In this document: in pieces, positions 1 to 11,000 of the stretch | How the letters are laid out: the number at the start of each line of letters is the position of its first letter | How positions within the stretch are numbered: position 1 is the first letter of the stretch | DNA from: Strongylocentrotus purpuratus | Lineage: Eukaryota; Echinodermata; Echinoidea; Camarodonta; Strongylocentrotidae | Assembly (NCBI RefSeq): GCF_000002235.5 | Contig: NW_022145615.1 | Location: 13,740,231-13,804,230, forward strand | Reading direction: 5' to 3' | DNA length: 64,000 bases | Made by a program: the position numbers and the translations under genes | The notes under the pieces: model-generated | The model's database searches: none | Told to the model about the DNA's origin: nothing | What the model saw: only the letters and a program-made list of their open reading frames with translations

Positions 1-149
1 AGAAATGTTCAATTGATTCTTCTGACTTTTATACTGTGAATTCATCGTTTCTTGCCTTGATCTACCAGCTTTTTTAAAACTGCTTATGGAGTTATACCTT
101 TTCTTCCACAGGTCTGTACGTTCGCAATTTATAGCGACGATAAGTATTT

Positions 150-690
150 ACCACAGTAACCCTCTTCATTCTGCGTATAAGCTGCCTGTTGTTTCGAAGG
201 GACTCACTTTGATGTGCGCGATATATTGGTCTTCATCCGTGAATGGGTTTTTCAATCTTCCCTCCATCGATGCACCATTCAATCTGGACTGGATTACAAA
301 CGCACTTTGGTGGATTGGGCCAATTTCCTTTGCGACCTGTGTCGGAATTTGTAGACGGCCTTTATTATGGAGGCACAAAAATGTTTCGTGGAGAGGTGGA
401 AATCAACGGAAGTTTGTTCGGCTGTCGGTGTAATTATCATAGAGGGGACCCAAGAGGGGGTTCAAAAGTGTGGATCTTAGGAATGGTGGAGAGGGCCACA
501 AAACGCATCATCCTCTACCCAGTCGACAAGAGAGATGAGGCTACCCTCATTCCTCTCATCGAGTGGCACGCGAAGAAAGGTACGATATACACCGACGGGT
601 GGAGAGCCTATTCCACTTTGAATGAGAGGGGTTATCCACATTTCTCTGTGGAGCACAGACAGAGACACACAGAGAGCTAGCGACGGGGGA
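150..690 (+). mobile_element. Merlin-type transposase remnant, copy A
   Basis: The frame from about 380 to 680 encodes the ISXO2-like DDE domain typical of Merlin/IS1016-type transposases: GEVEINGSLFG (first catalytic acid region), then NYHRGDPRGG, VWILGMVERATKRIILYPVD, and IYTDGWRAY around the second Asp. The helix-turn-helix part lies in another frame (about 180-370), so the coding region is broken by at least one frameshift. It is homologous to the copy at 2931-3653, which helps set its limits. The domain stops at SVEHRQRH and runs straight into a different transposase module, so the C-terminal end with the last catalytic acid is missing. Terminal inverted repeats were not found. Dead DNA transposon; the family call is fairly sure. 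Confidence 0.8.
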
Positions 691-784
691 GGAGAAGATA
701 GTGCACACAAACACAATACAGGGTAAATCTTAACGAAACAAATGGAAACCATGGAACTCAAAAGCAAAGGGAAGACCTAGAAGA

Positions 785-1446
785 TTGATATCAAGCTCAT
801 ATTAAAGAGAAGAAAGCAGTACGAGAGATGAAATCTAATGTAAAGGAGCATGCCCGTCGAGAGAAGACTCTTAATGCAGCCGTGTTTGATCTACATCAGG
901 TTAGCTACCTGCCAAAATCTTCACGTTCTGGGCTGCTTTTAATACAAACTACAGCTTGCTATTCATAATTTCACAATGTATGATTCAGGCACCAAAGTCT
1001 AAAGATGGGATCTGCTACTTGTTACATGAAGGGCAAACAAAGCGAGAGTCCTGTGAAATTGCATCGCGCCTTCACCAATACCTGAGCAAGCTGGATAAAA
1101 GGGGCATTACGGAAGAAAACTTGTTTCCCATACCGATGGCTGTCCCGGACAAAACGAAAACTCTTTCCTTCCAGCTATGATGCAAGCATTCATAGAGAAG
1201 GCGAGATCTGTCCAAGCCATCACGCTACACTTCTTTGAAGTCAGACACGGGCAGTCAGAAGGTGATACGATGCATAGCGTCATTGAAAGAACTATGCAGC
1301 AAGTTGGGGAAATCATATTGCCACCCCAGTTGACAAGTATCTGTCGGATGGCTAGAATTCACCCTCGCCCATACAAGGTGAAACCTGTTATTAAGACAGG
1401 GGACCGAGAGTCATACAGTCAGAAGAGAGGAATTCTTCAGATTCAA
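785..1446 (+). mobile_element. Transposase-like coding remnant (DUF7869-type), copy A
   Basis: Two coding pieces resemble a DDE-like protein common in cnidarian and echinoderm repeats (I believe the DUF7869-type domain). The first (785-1090) matches, base by base, the better preserved copy at 3755-4068, whose protein reads HIKEEKAVREIKSNAKE and NYNFTMYDSG. The second (1090-1440) has a damaged form of the CPGQNKN motif, then RHGQSEGDTMHSVIERTM, the His-rich signature of this family, and RIHPRPYKVKP. Frames change several times, so it is not functional. Its 5' side joins the Merlin remnant in the same way as in copy B. Family naming is from memory and tentative; homology among the copies is seen directly. 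Confidence 0.6.
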
Positions 1447-2343
1447 ATGTGCTATAAATTTCTAATTTTATTTTTCAAGTTATTCTCTCTCTTGAAAAGA
1501 AGAAAAGAAAATGTCCACGTTTTAAATACAATCTTCCATGTGAAGATTTGCTTGTTCAGGAAATCTGATTCTTCTTTCTTGTTTCTATTTGAGTAAATTA
1601 TTTAGGTATGCTGACTACAGACAGCTGGCAGTAAACATCTTTTGCGACGTTGGGGGAGAAGAACTGTGCCAAGTGGAGGCCCTCTTCGTTCTGCAGGATG
1701 GAGGGGAAAGCCTGCATACTAGAGTTGCAGGTTTTAGAGAGATGTTGTTCAGGATCTGTGGAGTAGATACTCAAGCAGAGCCACCAAAGCCCCCATTGAA
1801 AGTCAGTGCTCAGTGGAGGCGGATGTGTGCAGCTTCCGTTGGGAAATCAACAGAAAGAAATGTTACCACAGCATTCTCTAAATCACAGGGGTTGATAGTG
1901 AGGAGAGCATGCAGGGGTGGGCATTTTTAGACGCTACAAAGACAGTAGTCAACAATTTGTACTTCAGGTGTATTGAAATTCCTGCTTTTTGTTATCCTTA
2001 TAGGAATGGACTTCAAGAAATCTTTGCCATGATCATTCCTGAAATTGGTGAAGGCAGCAAAAGTCTAGAGCGTAAGCCACACCAGGCATAGCCTATTTGA
2101 TATGCGTTGGACTTTATGGCAAGCGTACTAATCGCGTTATGGATAACAATTACAGGATAACAATTTCTGCTTTGGTATTCGGTCAAAGGGGATAACAATT
2201 TCTGGTTTGGCATTTGGTCAAAGGGGAAAATCCTGCTGTATGCGCTGGTATACGCGTTTAGGGGTATTTTTCTAGCCCTCAGGGCCAGACCGGGGGTAAA
2301 AATTGGCCATTGGCGAGACTACGAACACCTCATACCAATTACC
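1447..2343. other. No recognisable gene; short direct repeat
   Basis: An open frame at 1589-1930 (113 codons) does not resemble any family I know and has no supporting context. Near 2155-2226 the phrase GGATAACAATTTCTG plus about 20 further bases occurs twice in tandem with few differences. Nothing else was recognised. Confidence 0.4.
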
Positions 2344-2643
2344 ATGCCTTCAACTAGAAATCAAGAGATTTATCTTTTATGGAAAGACATACAGGACATT
2401 ATTTGGGATGCTAGGCGGCCAGTGCTAATTCAAAGACATTTTTATAGTAAAAACCTGAAGCATTGGTCACTGCATTTGAGTGTTTATGAATGGATTGAAT
2501 CCACTCCTATTTATGGAATTGACGGATTTGTAGGGACAGAGCTAGTGTTCGGCACTTTGAAGCCCTCTTTAGACTTTCTGAAGGTTGGAGAAATTACAGA
2601 CTTTATGCTTGGAACAATTCTACAGGACGTTGAAAACATTTAG
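2344..2643 (+). CDS. Unrecognised open frame, 99 codons
   Basis: A clean frame starts with an ATG at 2344 and ends at TAG 2641-2643. The protein has normal globular composition, with segments such as LLWKDIQDIIWDARRP, LKHWSLHLSVYEWIEST and GIDGFVGTELVFG, which looks like real coding sequence rather than a chance frame. I do not recognise the family. It sits between two damaged transposon copies, so it may be part of another mobile element or a retained exon. No splice sites or partner exons were identified. Function unknown. Confidence 0.35.
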   Translation: MPSTRNQEIYLLWKDIQDIIWDARRPVLIQRHFYSKNLKHWSLHLSVYEWIESTPIYGIDGFVGTELVFGTLKPSLDFLKVGEITDFMLGTILQDVENI

Positions 2644-2930
2644 ATGGGCGACCCTCGGTATTACTAATGATGAGGTAAGTGAATTAAACTTAACACCCCC
2701 GTAATATAATAGATATGTCTAGATCTAGCTGTAGGCTCAATCTTTAAATGACCAATGAGCGAATCGTAATTTCATATAATGCAAATTAAATGTCAATGAT
2801 GAAAACTTTCCTCCAATTAGCTATTGACAGCCAACAGGTAGGTCAGCTAATTTTACAACACATGGCCTTGAAGTGAATTATTTGTGATCCGGCACCCCAC
2901 AGTCACTAGACTTCACATTCTCTGCCAAAC

Positions 2931-3653
2931 ATGTCGTGGAGTAGGAAGCTGCACCAACCGACTACGGGGGATTTTTCGCATTGGCGAATTCCTTTTGAAT
3001 TCTTTCGACTACTAGATAGAGAGGATGCAAAGCTGTACAAGTGGCTCGTACATAACCGCCTCATCGCTTCGGCAATGAACTGCGAAGTATGCACACGACC
3101 TTGCAAAAGTGTTGCAAACAGTTCCAAGAAAGGTGTCAGGATATGGAGATGCAAGGGGTCCGTCACTTGGAGGCATGAAAAGACGTACTCGGTTCACAAA
3201 CATTCCATTTTCCAAGGGACACACTTTGATGTACGCGAGATATTAGTCTTTATCCGTGAATGGGTTTTGCAATCTTCCCTCCAACAATGCGCCATTCAAT
3301 CTGGACTCGACTACAAGCGCACTTCAGTGGATTGGGCCAATTTCCTTCGCGACCTGTGTCGGAATTTGTTGACGGCCTTTATTATTGAGGCACAGAGATG
3401 TTGATACCATAGAGGAGACCCAAGAGGAGGTTCGAAAGTGTGGATCCAAGGAATGGTGGAGAGGGCCACAAAACGCATCATCCTCTACCCAGTAGATAAG
3501 AGAGATGAGGCTACCCTCATTCCTCTTATCAAGAGGCACCTAGAGAAAGGCACCACGATATACACCGACGGGTGGAGTGCCTATTCCTCATTGAATGAGC
3601 GGGGTTATCGCCATTTCTCTGTGGAGCACAGACAGAGACACAGAGAGCTATAG
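2931..3653 (+). mobile_element. Merlin-type transposase remnant, copy B
   Basis: The N-terminal 157-codon frame (2931-3404) has a zinc-ribbon-like stretch (CEVCTRPCK and a later WRCKG), then a helix-turn-helix-like segment (SLQQCAIQSGLDYKRTSVDW). A second frame (about 3405-3653) carries the ISXO2-like DDE domain: HRGDPRGGSKVWIQGMVER, RIILYPVDKRDEATLIPL, IYTDGWSAYSSLNERGY. Compared with copy A, about 40 bp covering GEVEINGSLFG are missing between the two, which removes the first catalytic acid and shifts the frame. As in copy A the protein ends abruptly at SVEHRQRH and abuts the DUF7869-like module. Dead Merlin element. Confidence 0.8.
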
Positions 3654-3754
3654 CGACAGGGGGAGGAGAAGATAGAGCACACAAATGCAAAAGAGGGTAG
3701 CTGGAAGAAAAACTGAAAGAAATGAACCCCAGATTCCATAATTTGAAGAAAGAT

Positions 3755-4068
3755 CAGCGTGGGATTTGCGAGTCGTACTACCATGGAACTCCAAAGGGAA
3801 GATCATATTAAAGAGGAGAAAGCAGTACGAGAGATTAAATCTAATGCAAAGGAGTGTGCCAGTCGAGAGAAGACTCTCAATGCAGCCGTGTTTGATCTAC
3901 AGCAGGTGAACTACCTGCCAAAACTTTCACGTTCTAAGCTGTTTTACAAACAAAGGCTTGCTAATTATAATTTCACAATGTATGATTCAGGCAGCAAAGA
4001 TGGGATCTCCTACTTATCACATGAAGGGCAGACAAAGCGGGGTCCTGTAAAATTGCATCGTGCCTTCA
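3755..4068 (+). mobile_element. Transposase-like module copy B, left half
   Basis: An open frame from 3759 encodes HIKEEKAVREIKSNAKE, AVFDLQQVNYLPKLSRSK, LFYKQRLANYNFTMYDSG and GISYLSHEGQTKRGPVK. It aligns with copy A up to GCCTTCACCA at about 4068, where copy A continues with ATACCTGAGC but this copy switches to LINE sequence. The matching continuation (CTACCTGAGAAAC) is found at about 20,490. The element is therefore split by a 16.4 kb insertion. Family call tentative; the split is seen by direct comparison of the copies. Confidence 0.6.
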
Positions 4069-7000
4069 CCACTGGAAATCCAAAGGTGGAAGCGGCTTGG
4101 TCGATTGATGGAAGAGTCATGGCTGCCCTCAAGACCAACGAAGAGGGGGTTCAAGTCAAAAAACTTTTCTCATCTTTGCAGCAAGCTGCGACTTTGTAAC
4201 TCTTTATTTTTCTTTTTACTTCCAAGTGCCTCTCCTAGAGGTTTGCATTTTTACCCGTGCGTTATCTAACGTTCTTTACACCTTTTGTTTTCCCTCTTAC
4301 ATTTATATTCTCTCTGTGTATTACGTCTTGTTTTCTTTATACATCTTTCTTTTTCCCTTTTTATGCCTTATTTCTCTTTCACTTTTTACTATGTGCACTT
4401 GCACTTTTTTTTATCAATATACTCTGTACATCTCTATATATTTTTATGTTCATGTCGTTCTGAGTGTGTCTGTGTGTGTGTTCTTGTATGTGAATGAATG
4501 TGATGGCTATCCGCAAACTGCTTTGTTTTATCTCTCTGTTTTGGTATTTGATATTTTTTATTACCGCTTCAGATCTGTTGTTTTTATATACTGTTTACAT
4601 CTAATCTTTCCTCATGGATGATGATTTTGAAGATATTAATGATGCTGTTGTTAATGAGTGTAGCTATATCAACTGCAGCGATTTCCAGTTTAATGGCGAT
4701 AAAAAACTTTCTCTGATGCATATTAACTCCAGAAGTCTTTTTAAAAACTTTGATGATCTGGTAGTATTACTATCCTGTATAGAACATAATTTCTCTGTTA
4801 TTGGTATTTCAGAAACCTGGTTCAAACCATCTACAGATGTAGCTATGTTTGATATTCCAGGATATTCATTTGTTCAAGTCTGTCGATCAAATAAGAAAGG
4901 TGGTGGAGTAGCATGTTATGTCCGAGACGGGCTTGATTACAAGATACGTAATGATCTATCTATGGCTAATGCTTATTATGAATGTGTATTTTTAGAAATT
5001 AGTATTGCAAACAAAAAGTCGATTGTCGGATGCATTTATAGAGCACCTGGTAATGACATTAGATCATTTATTGATGGCTTTGATCATGAAATGCAAATAC
5101 TGAGTAAAGAAAGGAATGACATTTATATTATGGGTGACTTTAATATCAATTTGTTAAATGTTGATGTAGATGAAAAGGTAAAAGATTTTGTTGACTTTAT
5201 GTTTTCGTTTGGGTTGCTTTCCCTAATCACTAAACCGACTCGTATCACGTCATCTTCAGCAACCTTAATCGATAATATATTTACAAACTGTGTTCAAGAC
5301 CATTTCTATTCTGGAATATTCTGTTCTGATTTCTCTGATCACATGCCAATTTGTAGCATTAACAAAGGCAATGCAGTCACTACAGGAAAGGTACACAATA
5401 AATTATTTAGACGTGTGATTACTGATGAAAGAATGAATAATTTCCAACGCGATCTTCTTCAAGTTGATTGGTCTAGTTTATAAAGCTTGTTTGATGCAAA
5501 TGTTTCTTATGACTATTTTAGTGATATTTTTTCCAACTTATATAATTTACATTTCCCTTTAGTTGAATTGAGTGTGAAGAAGAAATGCAGGACACCATGG
5601 ATTACTCCAAGTCTTCTGAAATCTATTAATCAGAAACATAAGCTTTATCATACATATATTAAGAACCAAAATGAGATTAATCGGAAAAGTTATGTTGACT
5701 ATAAAAACTTGTTGACAAACCTTGTTCGTCAAAGTAAGAAGGATTATTATGATAATATTTTTCGAACTACTCAGAATGATATTAGAAAGACTTGGTCTCA
5801 TATTAATGGTTTGCTTGGGAGGGGGAAGAAGACGCCACTTCCAAATGATATGTATCATAATGATTTACTGTTAAAATCAGACTTACAAAAAGCAAAATAT
5901 TTTAATGAATATTTCATTGATTTGCCCTCTAAAATAAACAAGGAAATTCCTCCTGTCCAAACATCATACAAAACAATTTTTGTCAGTGCAGAATCACTCC
6001 TCGTCCTTGTACTTTAGACCAACGTCTGTTCATGAAATTTCTAACTTTGTTTTAACTCTAAAACCATCCAAGGCATGCGGTTCTGACGACATTTCCCCAA
6101 AAGTCATTAAAACTTGTATTCAATGCATTGTTGAACCCTTGTGTGATATTTTTAATAAGTCCTTGTTTCAGGGTATTGTCCCAAACAAATTGAAAATAGC
6201 TAAAGTAATCCCTGTATTCAAGAAGAATGATCGTAAGAACATTGAGAATTATAGACCAATTGCTTTGTTACCCATATTTTCAAAAATTCTAGAGAAAATA
6301 GTGTATAAAAGGTTGGATGACTTCCTTCGACTTCATGATATTCTGATCCCACAACAATTTGGCTTTCGAAAGAATTGCTCTACAAGTATGGGAGTCTTGA
6401 ATTTGGTAAACACTATTATAAATGCAATTGATGCTGGGAAGTTTTGTCTTGGTGTGTTTTTGGATTTATCGAAAGCATTCAACACTATTGATCATGATAT
6501 ATTATTAAGCAAGCTTGAGCATTATGGCATTCGTGGGATAGCTTTGAAATGGTTTAAAAATTACTTACATAATCGATTACAGTATGTAGTGGTTAATGGA
6601 GTTAAATCACAATCTAGGAAGGTAAAATATGGCGTACCCCAAGGCTCAGTCCTGGGCCCCTTATTGTTCTTGATTTATATTAATGATATTATAAACTCAT
6701 CTCAGTTGTTTACTTATTCACTTTTTGCTGATGATACTTGCTTGCTCTCTCACCACAAAGACATGCATAATCTGATTTTGTCTGCAAATAATGAAGTTCA
6801 CAATATATTTAAGTGGTTTTGTTGCAACAAACTTTTGTTAAATGCTAGTAAGACTCAATATGTTGTTTTTAGATCAAGGGGCAAAAGAATCCCAGATAAT
6901 ATTGACCCCCTGACAATAGGTGGTCATCTGATCAACCGGAGTCAAAATGTAAGGTTTCTTGGAGTTACAGTTGATGATCATTAACTTGGAAAGATCACCT

Positions 7001-7640
7001 CAGCAATGTTTGTACCAAGGTCTCGAGGAGTGTTGGTGTGATTTTTAAGTTACGCTTTTTTTTTACCAGAGCAAACTTTAGTAACTCTTTATAATGCTAT
7101 CATTATGCCTCACTTAACTTATTGTAATGTTGCATGGGGAAATACGTATAGGAGCCATATAAACAAGTTAATAGTCCTTCAGAAGAAAGCTATCAGGCTC
7201 ATTACAAATTCAAATTACAGAAGTCCAAGTAATCCTTTATTTGTGCAACTTCAGATGTTGCCTCTTGATGAATTAGTCTCCATGAATTGTTTGATATTCA
7301 TGTACAAATCTCAATCTGCTCAAAATAATTCATTTTTAAAAGATGCGTTTATTGTTAATTCGACTGTCCATTCGTACAACACACCTCAGAGAAATCTTAT
7401 CCATCAGCCGTTTGCGAGAACACAAACTGCTTCGAACTCTTTTGTAATTAATTGTATCAAAGAATGGAATAAGTTGCCACAAAACATCAGATCCAGTCCA
7501 ACACTACCTATGTTTAAACATACATGTCGAGAATATCTTTTTGAGAGATTACAAAATATGTTAAAGTAAATCCTGGAAAGCCATGTGTGTATGTGTGTGT
7601 GTGGGTGTGTCTGTGTGTGTGTGCGTGCGTCTGTAAAAGG
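4069..7640 (+). mobile_element. CR1/L2-group LINE, 5'-truncated
   Basis: The element begins inside ORF1: 4069-4199 encodes the end of an ORF1 protein (AAWSIDGRVMAALKTNEEG) and stops at TAA 4197-4199. A T-rich spacer (4200-4613) follows, then ORF2 (4614-7569) with endonuclease and reverse transcriptase. The 3' UTR starts at 7570 with a TG-rich stretch (7583-7632) and is cut at about 7647 by a different sequence. A LINE 3' end of matching type (GGGCCCC hairpin) appears far downstream at 19,870-20,150 and again at 20,240-20,489, fitting a large insertion into the LINE tail. The clade call (CR1/L2 superclade) rests on endonuclease and RT motifs. Confidence 0.85.
4614..7569 (+). pseudogene. LINE ORF2: AP endonuclease plus reverse transcriptase, broken
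   Basis: The N-terminal part is an AP-type endonuclease: LMHINSRSLFKNFDDLV, the catalytic Glu in IGISETWF, IMGDFNINLL, and SDHMPI near 5338. The reverse transcriptase follows: SKACGSDDISPKVIK, ENYRPIALLPIFSKI, GVFLDLSKAFNTIDHD, VPQGSVLGPLLFLIYIND, and the catalytic FADDTCLL near 6725. The C-terminal domain is at 7105-7569 (MPHLTYCNVAWG). The frame is broken by one in-frame TAA (5481-5483), a shift near 5980-6010, and another near 6982, so no active ORF2 can be made. In active elements the protein nicks target DNA and copies the element RNA. Confidence 0.88.
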
Positions 7641-7647
7641 GTTTAAC

Positions 7648-7735
7648 CGAGGACGCACTGACAAAATATAACCTTCTAACCGCGGACCTACCTTCTATGG
7701 GGGACGGTCCTCGTTTCCAAATAAGAGTTAATTAT
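7648..7735 (+). repeat. Left inverted terminal region of the 12.2 kb segment
   Basis: About 88 bp with the motif TAACCGNGGAC twice (TTTAACCGAGGAC overlapping the edge, and TCTAACCGCGGAC), then a palindrome-like GGGGGACGGTCCTCG. Its counterpart is at 19,635-19,854 in inverse orientation. Confidence 0.45.
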
Positions 7736-7759
7736 GCTTTCTCTCATGCCAGAGAGGGC

Positions 7760-8039
7760 GCTCTATAATTATGAGAGCAAACGAGCGATCGTCCGCAGTT
7801 GTACGTGAATTTCATTTTCAGAGTGCGTTTGCAGTGTGCGAAACTGTACGAAATTGAACGAGAGTGTGTGCATCGAAGTGAATGTCGCCATCTAGTGTCA
7901 GCGTTCGAACAGCCCATTACACACTGCACGTAGTATATCTATGGCCTGTATACGGTACGTGCGCGTGCGCGATTCATCATCAGCGCAGCATGTCCTGCAT
8001 GCTAGCTAGCTGCCTGCAACGTCCTCGATCAAGCCGACG
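7760..8039 (+). promoter_or_regulatory. Probable promoter and 5' UTR of the SET gene
   Basis: This 280-bp stretch is CpG-rich compared with its AT-rich surroundings and lies directly before the first coding ATG at 8040. It includes GTGCGCGTGCGCGA near 7958-7975, which resembles an NRF-1-type GC palindrome. No TATA box stands out. The promoter role is inferred from position only. Confidence 0.35.
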
Positions 8040-11000
8040 ATGGCTGAACGACCTCCTCGTCGACGTCGACGCGGTAACGCCGTCGCTTCATCAGAACCTG
8101 GTATGTAAAATAACTTCCATCGTATTTTGGTGTAGAATAGACCTAAGTTAACTGTCAGAGCTACTCAATAGCCACTTACTAAGTTAGTTAGGCCTAACGT
8201 TACATGTTCTGCAGTAAGCCTGTAACTTTTTAGGGCGCTAGTTCATAAGTGTGCCCATACTTTGGCGCCGGCAGCCTACGCGGCTAGCTACCCGTGACTC
8301 GCGCGTGGAGAGTACCCTACATACGGCTAACTTCAGCCAGGCACGAGCGCTTATGCACTTGTTGAATTGCAGTGAAACTTGTGAGAAAGTGTATATTATA
8401 CTGTCTTTGTTTTTAGGAAAAATACTCTCAGAAAGATAATACAATTGGCAAAAAACAGGTAAGAAAGATAAAGACTTTGAAATCAGGCCCTTACATGGAC
8501 AATGGATGATGATTCAGTTGATTTTTGGGACTGTGTTTAGTACAATAGTACTTTTTAGTAGGGTACCGTCACTCTACTACTTCCTGTCTCATTAATTTTG
8601 TCCATCGGCCCAGTGGAGTAAATTATAAAAATTTCCACCAACTGATAAGTTACTTTTGCACTGTTTTTTTTTGTTTTTTTTGTCTCGCTGTGATATAATT
8701 GGAAAATGAATTAATCATATTGTATGTGTTCTCTTCTTTGCGATTTCCAGACATTAATTATGCAAAACACCTCGGTGGACCTGATCCGGATGGATTTGAA
8801 ACCTGTTTCATTAGTCAGGAGATTGGTGAGTTTTTCATATATACATGTAGAAACATGTTCAGAACCTGATTCATCAATGATTCTGTCATCATATATTCAT
8901 TATTGTGTTTACTTATTGATGTTTTGTCTTTAATGTTTATAACTATTTATCTCATTCATGTTGCTGTCATTCCATCTCATGAATAATACAGAATCACATA
9001 CCAAACAGTGAATAATGGACCGTCCTCTGATGTATGTTCACATTGTGTGTGATCATGTGTTAACGCCCCGCCCCCCCCCCTTTCACAGACACATCAACTA
9101 TTTAAACCGTGGACTGTCCTTTGTTGTATGTTTTGTATTGTACATGTATATCAAATTGACATTGGAACTGGGATGTAACTAATTACCTATAACTTTGGTC
9201 GTTCCTCTGTTGTATGTTTGTATTGTATATGTTTAGCAGATTGACATTGAACTTGGATGTGACATTAACTAACTGGACTGTCCTCTATTGTATATTTAGA
9301 ATGTGTATGTCAGGTTGATGTTGGAACTTGGATGTAACATTAACTATCAAACTGTGTACTGTCCTCTGTTGTATGTTTGTAATGTGTGTCAGATTGGTGT
9401 TGGAACTGCTTGTACATTATCCAACAGTGGACCGTCCTCTGTTGTATGTTTTAAAAGTGTGTCAGATTGGTGTTGGAACTGCTTGTAACATTAACAATCC
9501 AACAGTGGACCGTCCTCTATTGTATGTTTTTCAAAGTGTGTCAGATTGATATGGGAACTTGAATGTAACATTAACTATCAAACTGTGGACTGTCCTCTGT
9601 TGTATGTTTGTAATGTGTGTCAGATTGGTGTTGGACCTGTTTGTAACATTAACAATCCAACTGTGGACCGTCCTCTGTTGTATGTGTGTAATGTGTGTCA
9701 GATTGGTGTTGGAACTGCTTGTAACATTAACAATCCAACAGTGGACCGTCCTCTGTTGTATGTTTTTAAAGTGTGTCAGATTGGTGTTGGAACTGCTTGT
9801 AACATTAACAATCCAACAGTGGACCGTCCTCTATTGTATGTTTTTCAAAGTGTGTCAGATTGATATGGGAACTTGAATGTAACATTAACTATCAAACTGT
9901 GGACTGTCCTCTGTTGTATGATTGTAATGTGTGTCAGATTGGTGTTGGAACTGTTTGTAACATTAACAATCCAACTGTGGACCGTCCTCTGTTGTATGTT
10001 TTTCAAAGTGTGTCAGATTGATATGGGAACTTGAATGTAACATTAACTATCAAACTGTGGACTGTCCTCTGTTGTATGTTTGTAATGTGTGTCAGATTGG
10101 TGTTGGACCTGTTTGTAACATTAACAATCCAACTGTGGACCGTCCTCTGTTGTATGTGTGTAATGTGTGTCAGATTGGTGTTGGAACTGCTTGTAACATT
10201 AACAATCCAACAGTGGACCGTCCTCTGTTGTATGTTTTTAAAGTGTGTCAGATTGGTGTTGGAACTGCTTGTAACATTAACAATCCAACAGTGGACCGTC
10301 CTCTATTGTATGTTTTTCAAAGTGTGTCAGATTGATATGGGAACTTGAATGTAACATTAACTATCAAACTGTGGACTGTCCTCTGTTGTATGATTGTAAT
10401 GTGTGTCAGATTGGTGTTGGAACTGTTTGTAACATTAACAATCCAACTGTGGACCGTCCTCTGTTGTATGTTTTTTAAGTGTGTCAGATTGATGTTGGAG
10501 CTGCTTGTAACATTAACAATCCAACAGTGGACCGTCCTCTGTTGTATGTTTTTCAAAGTGTGTCAGATAGATATGGGAACTTGAATGTAACATTAACAAT
10601 CAAACTGTGGACTGTCCTCTGTTGTATGTTTGTAATGTGTGTCAGATTGATATGGGAACTTGAATGTAACATTAACAATCAAACTGTGGACTGTCCTCTG
10701 TTGTATGTTTGTAATGTGTGTCAGATTGGTGTTGGAGCTGTTTGTAACATTAACAATCCAACTGTGGACCTTCCTCTGTTGTATGTTTGTAATGTGTGTC
10801 AGATTGGTGTTGGAACTGCTTGTAACATTAACAATCCAACAGTGGACCGTCCTCAGTTGTATGTTTTTAAAGTGTGTCAGATTGGTGTTGGAACTGTTTG
10901 TAACATTAACAATCCAACAGTGGACCGTCCTCTGTTGCATGTTTGTAATGTGTGTCAGATTGGTGTTGGAACTGCTTGTAACATTAACAATCCAACAGTG

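Noticed and set aside
7882-8100. Alternative start with ATG at 7882
   Set aside because: That frame does not join the SET exons in phase; the ATG at 8040 does.
8251-8439. Extra exon of the SET gene at about 8417-8457 (good acceptor and donor)
   Set aside because: Adding it breaks the reading frame in all phases, whereas exon 1 joins exon 2 at 8751 in phase. It might be used in untranslated variants.
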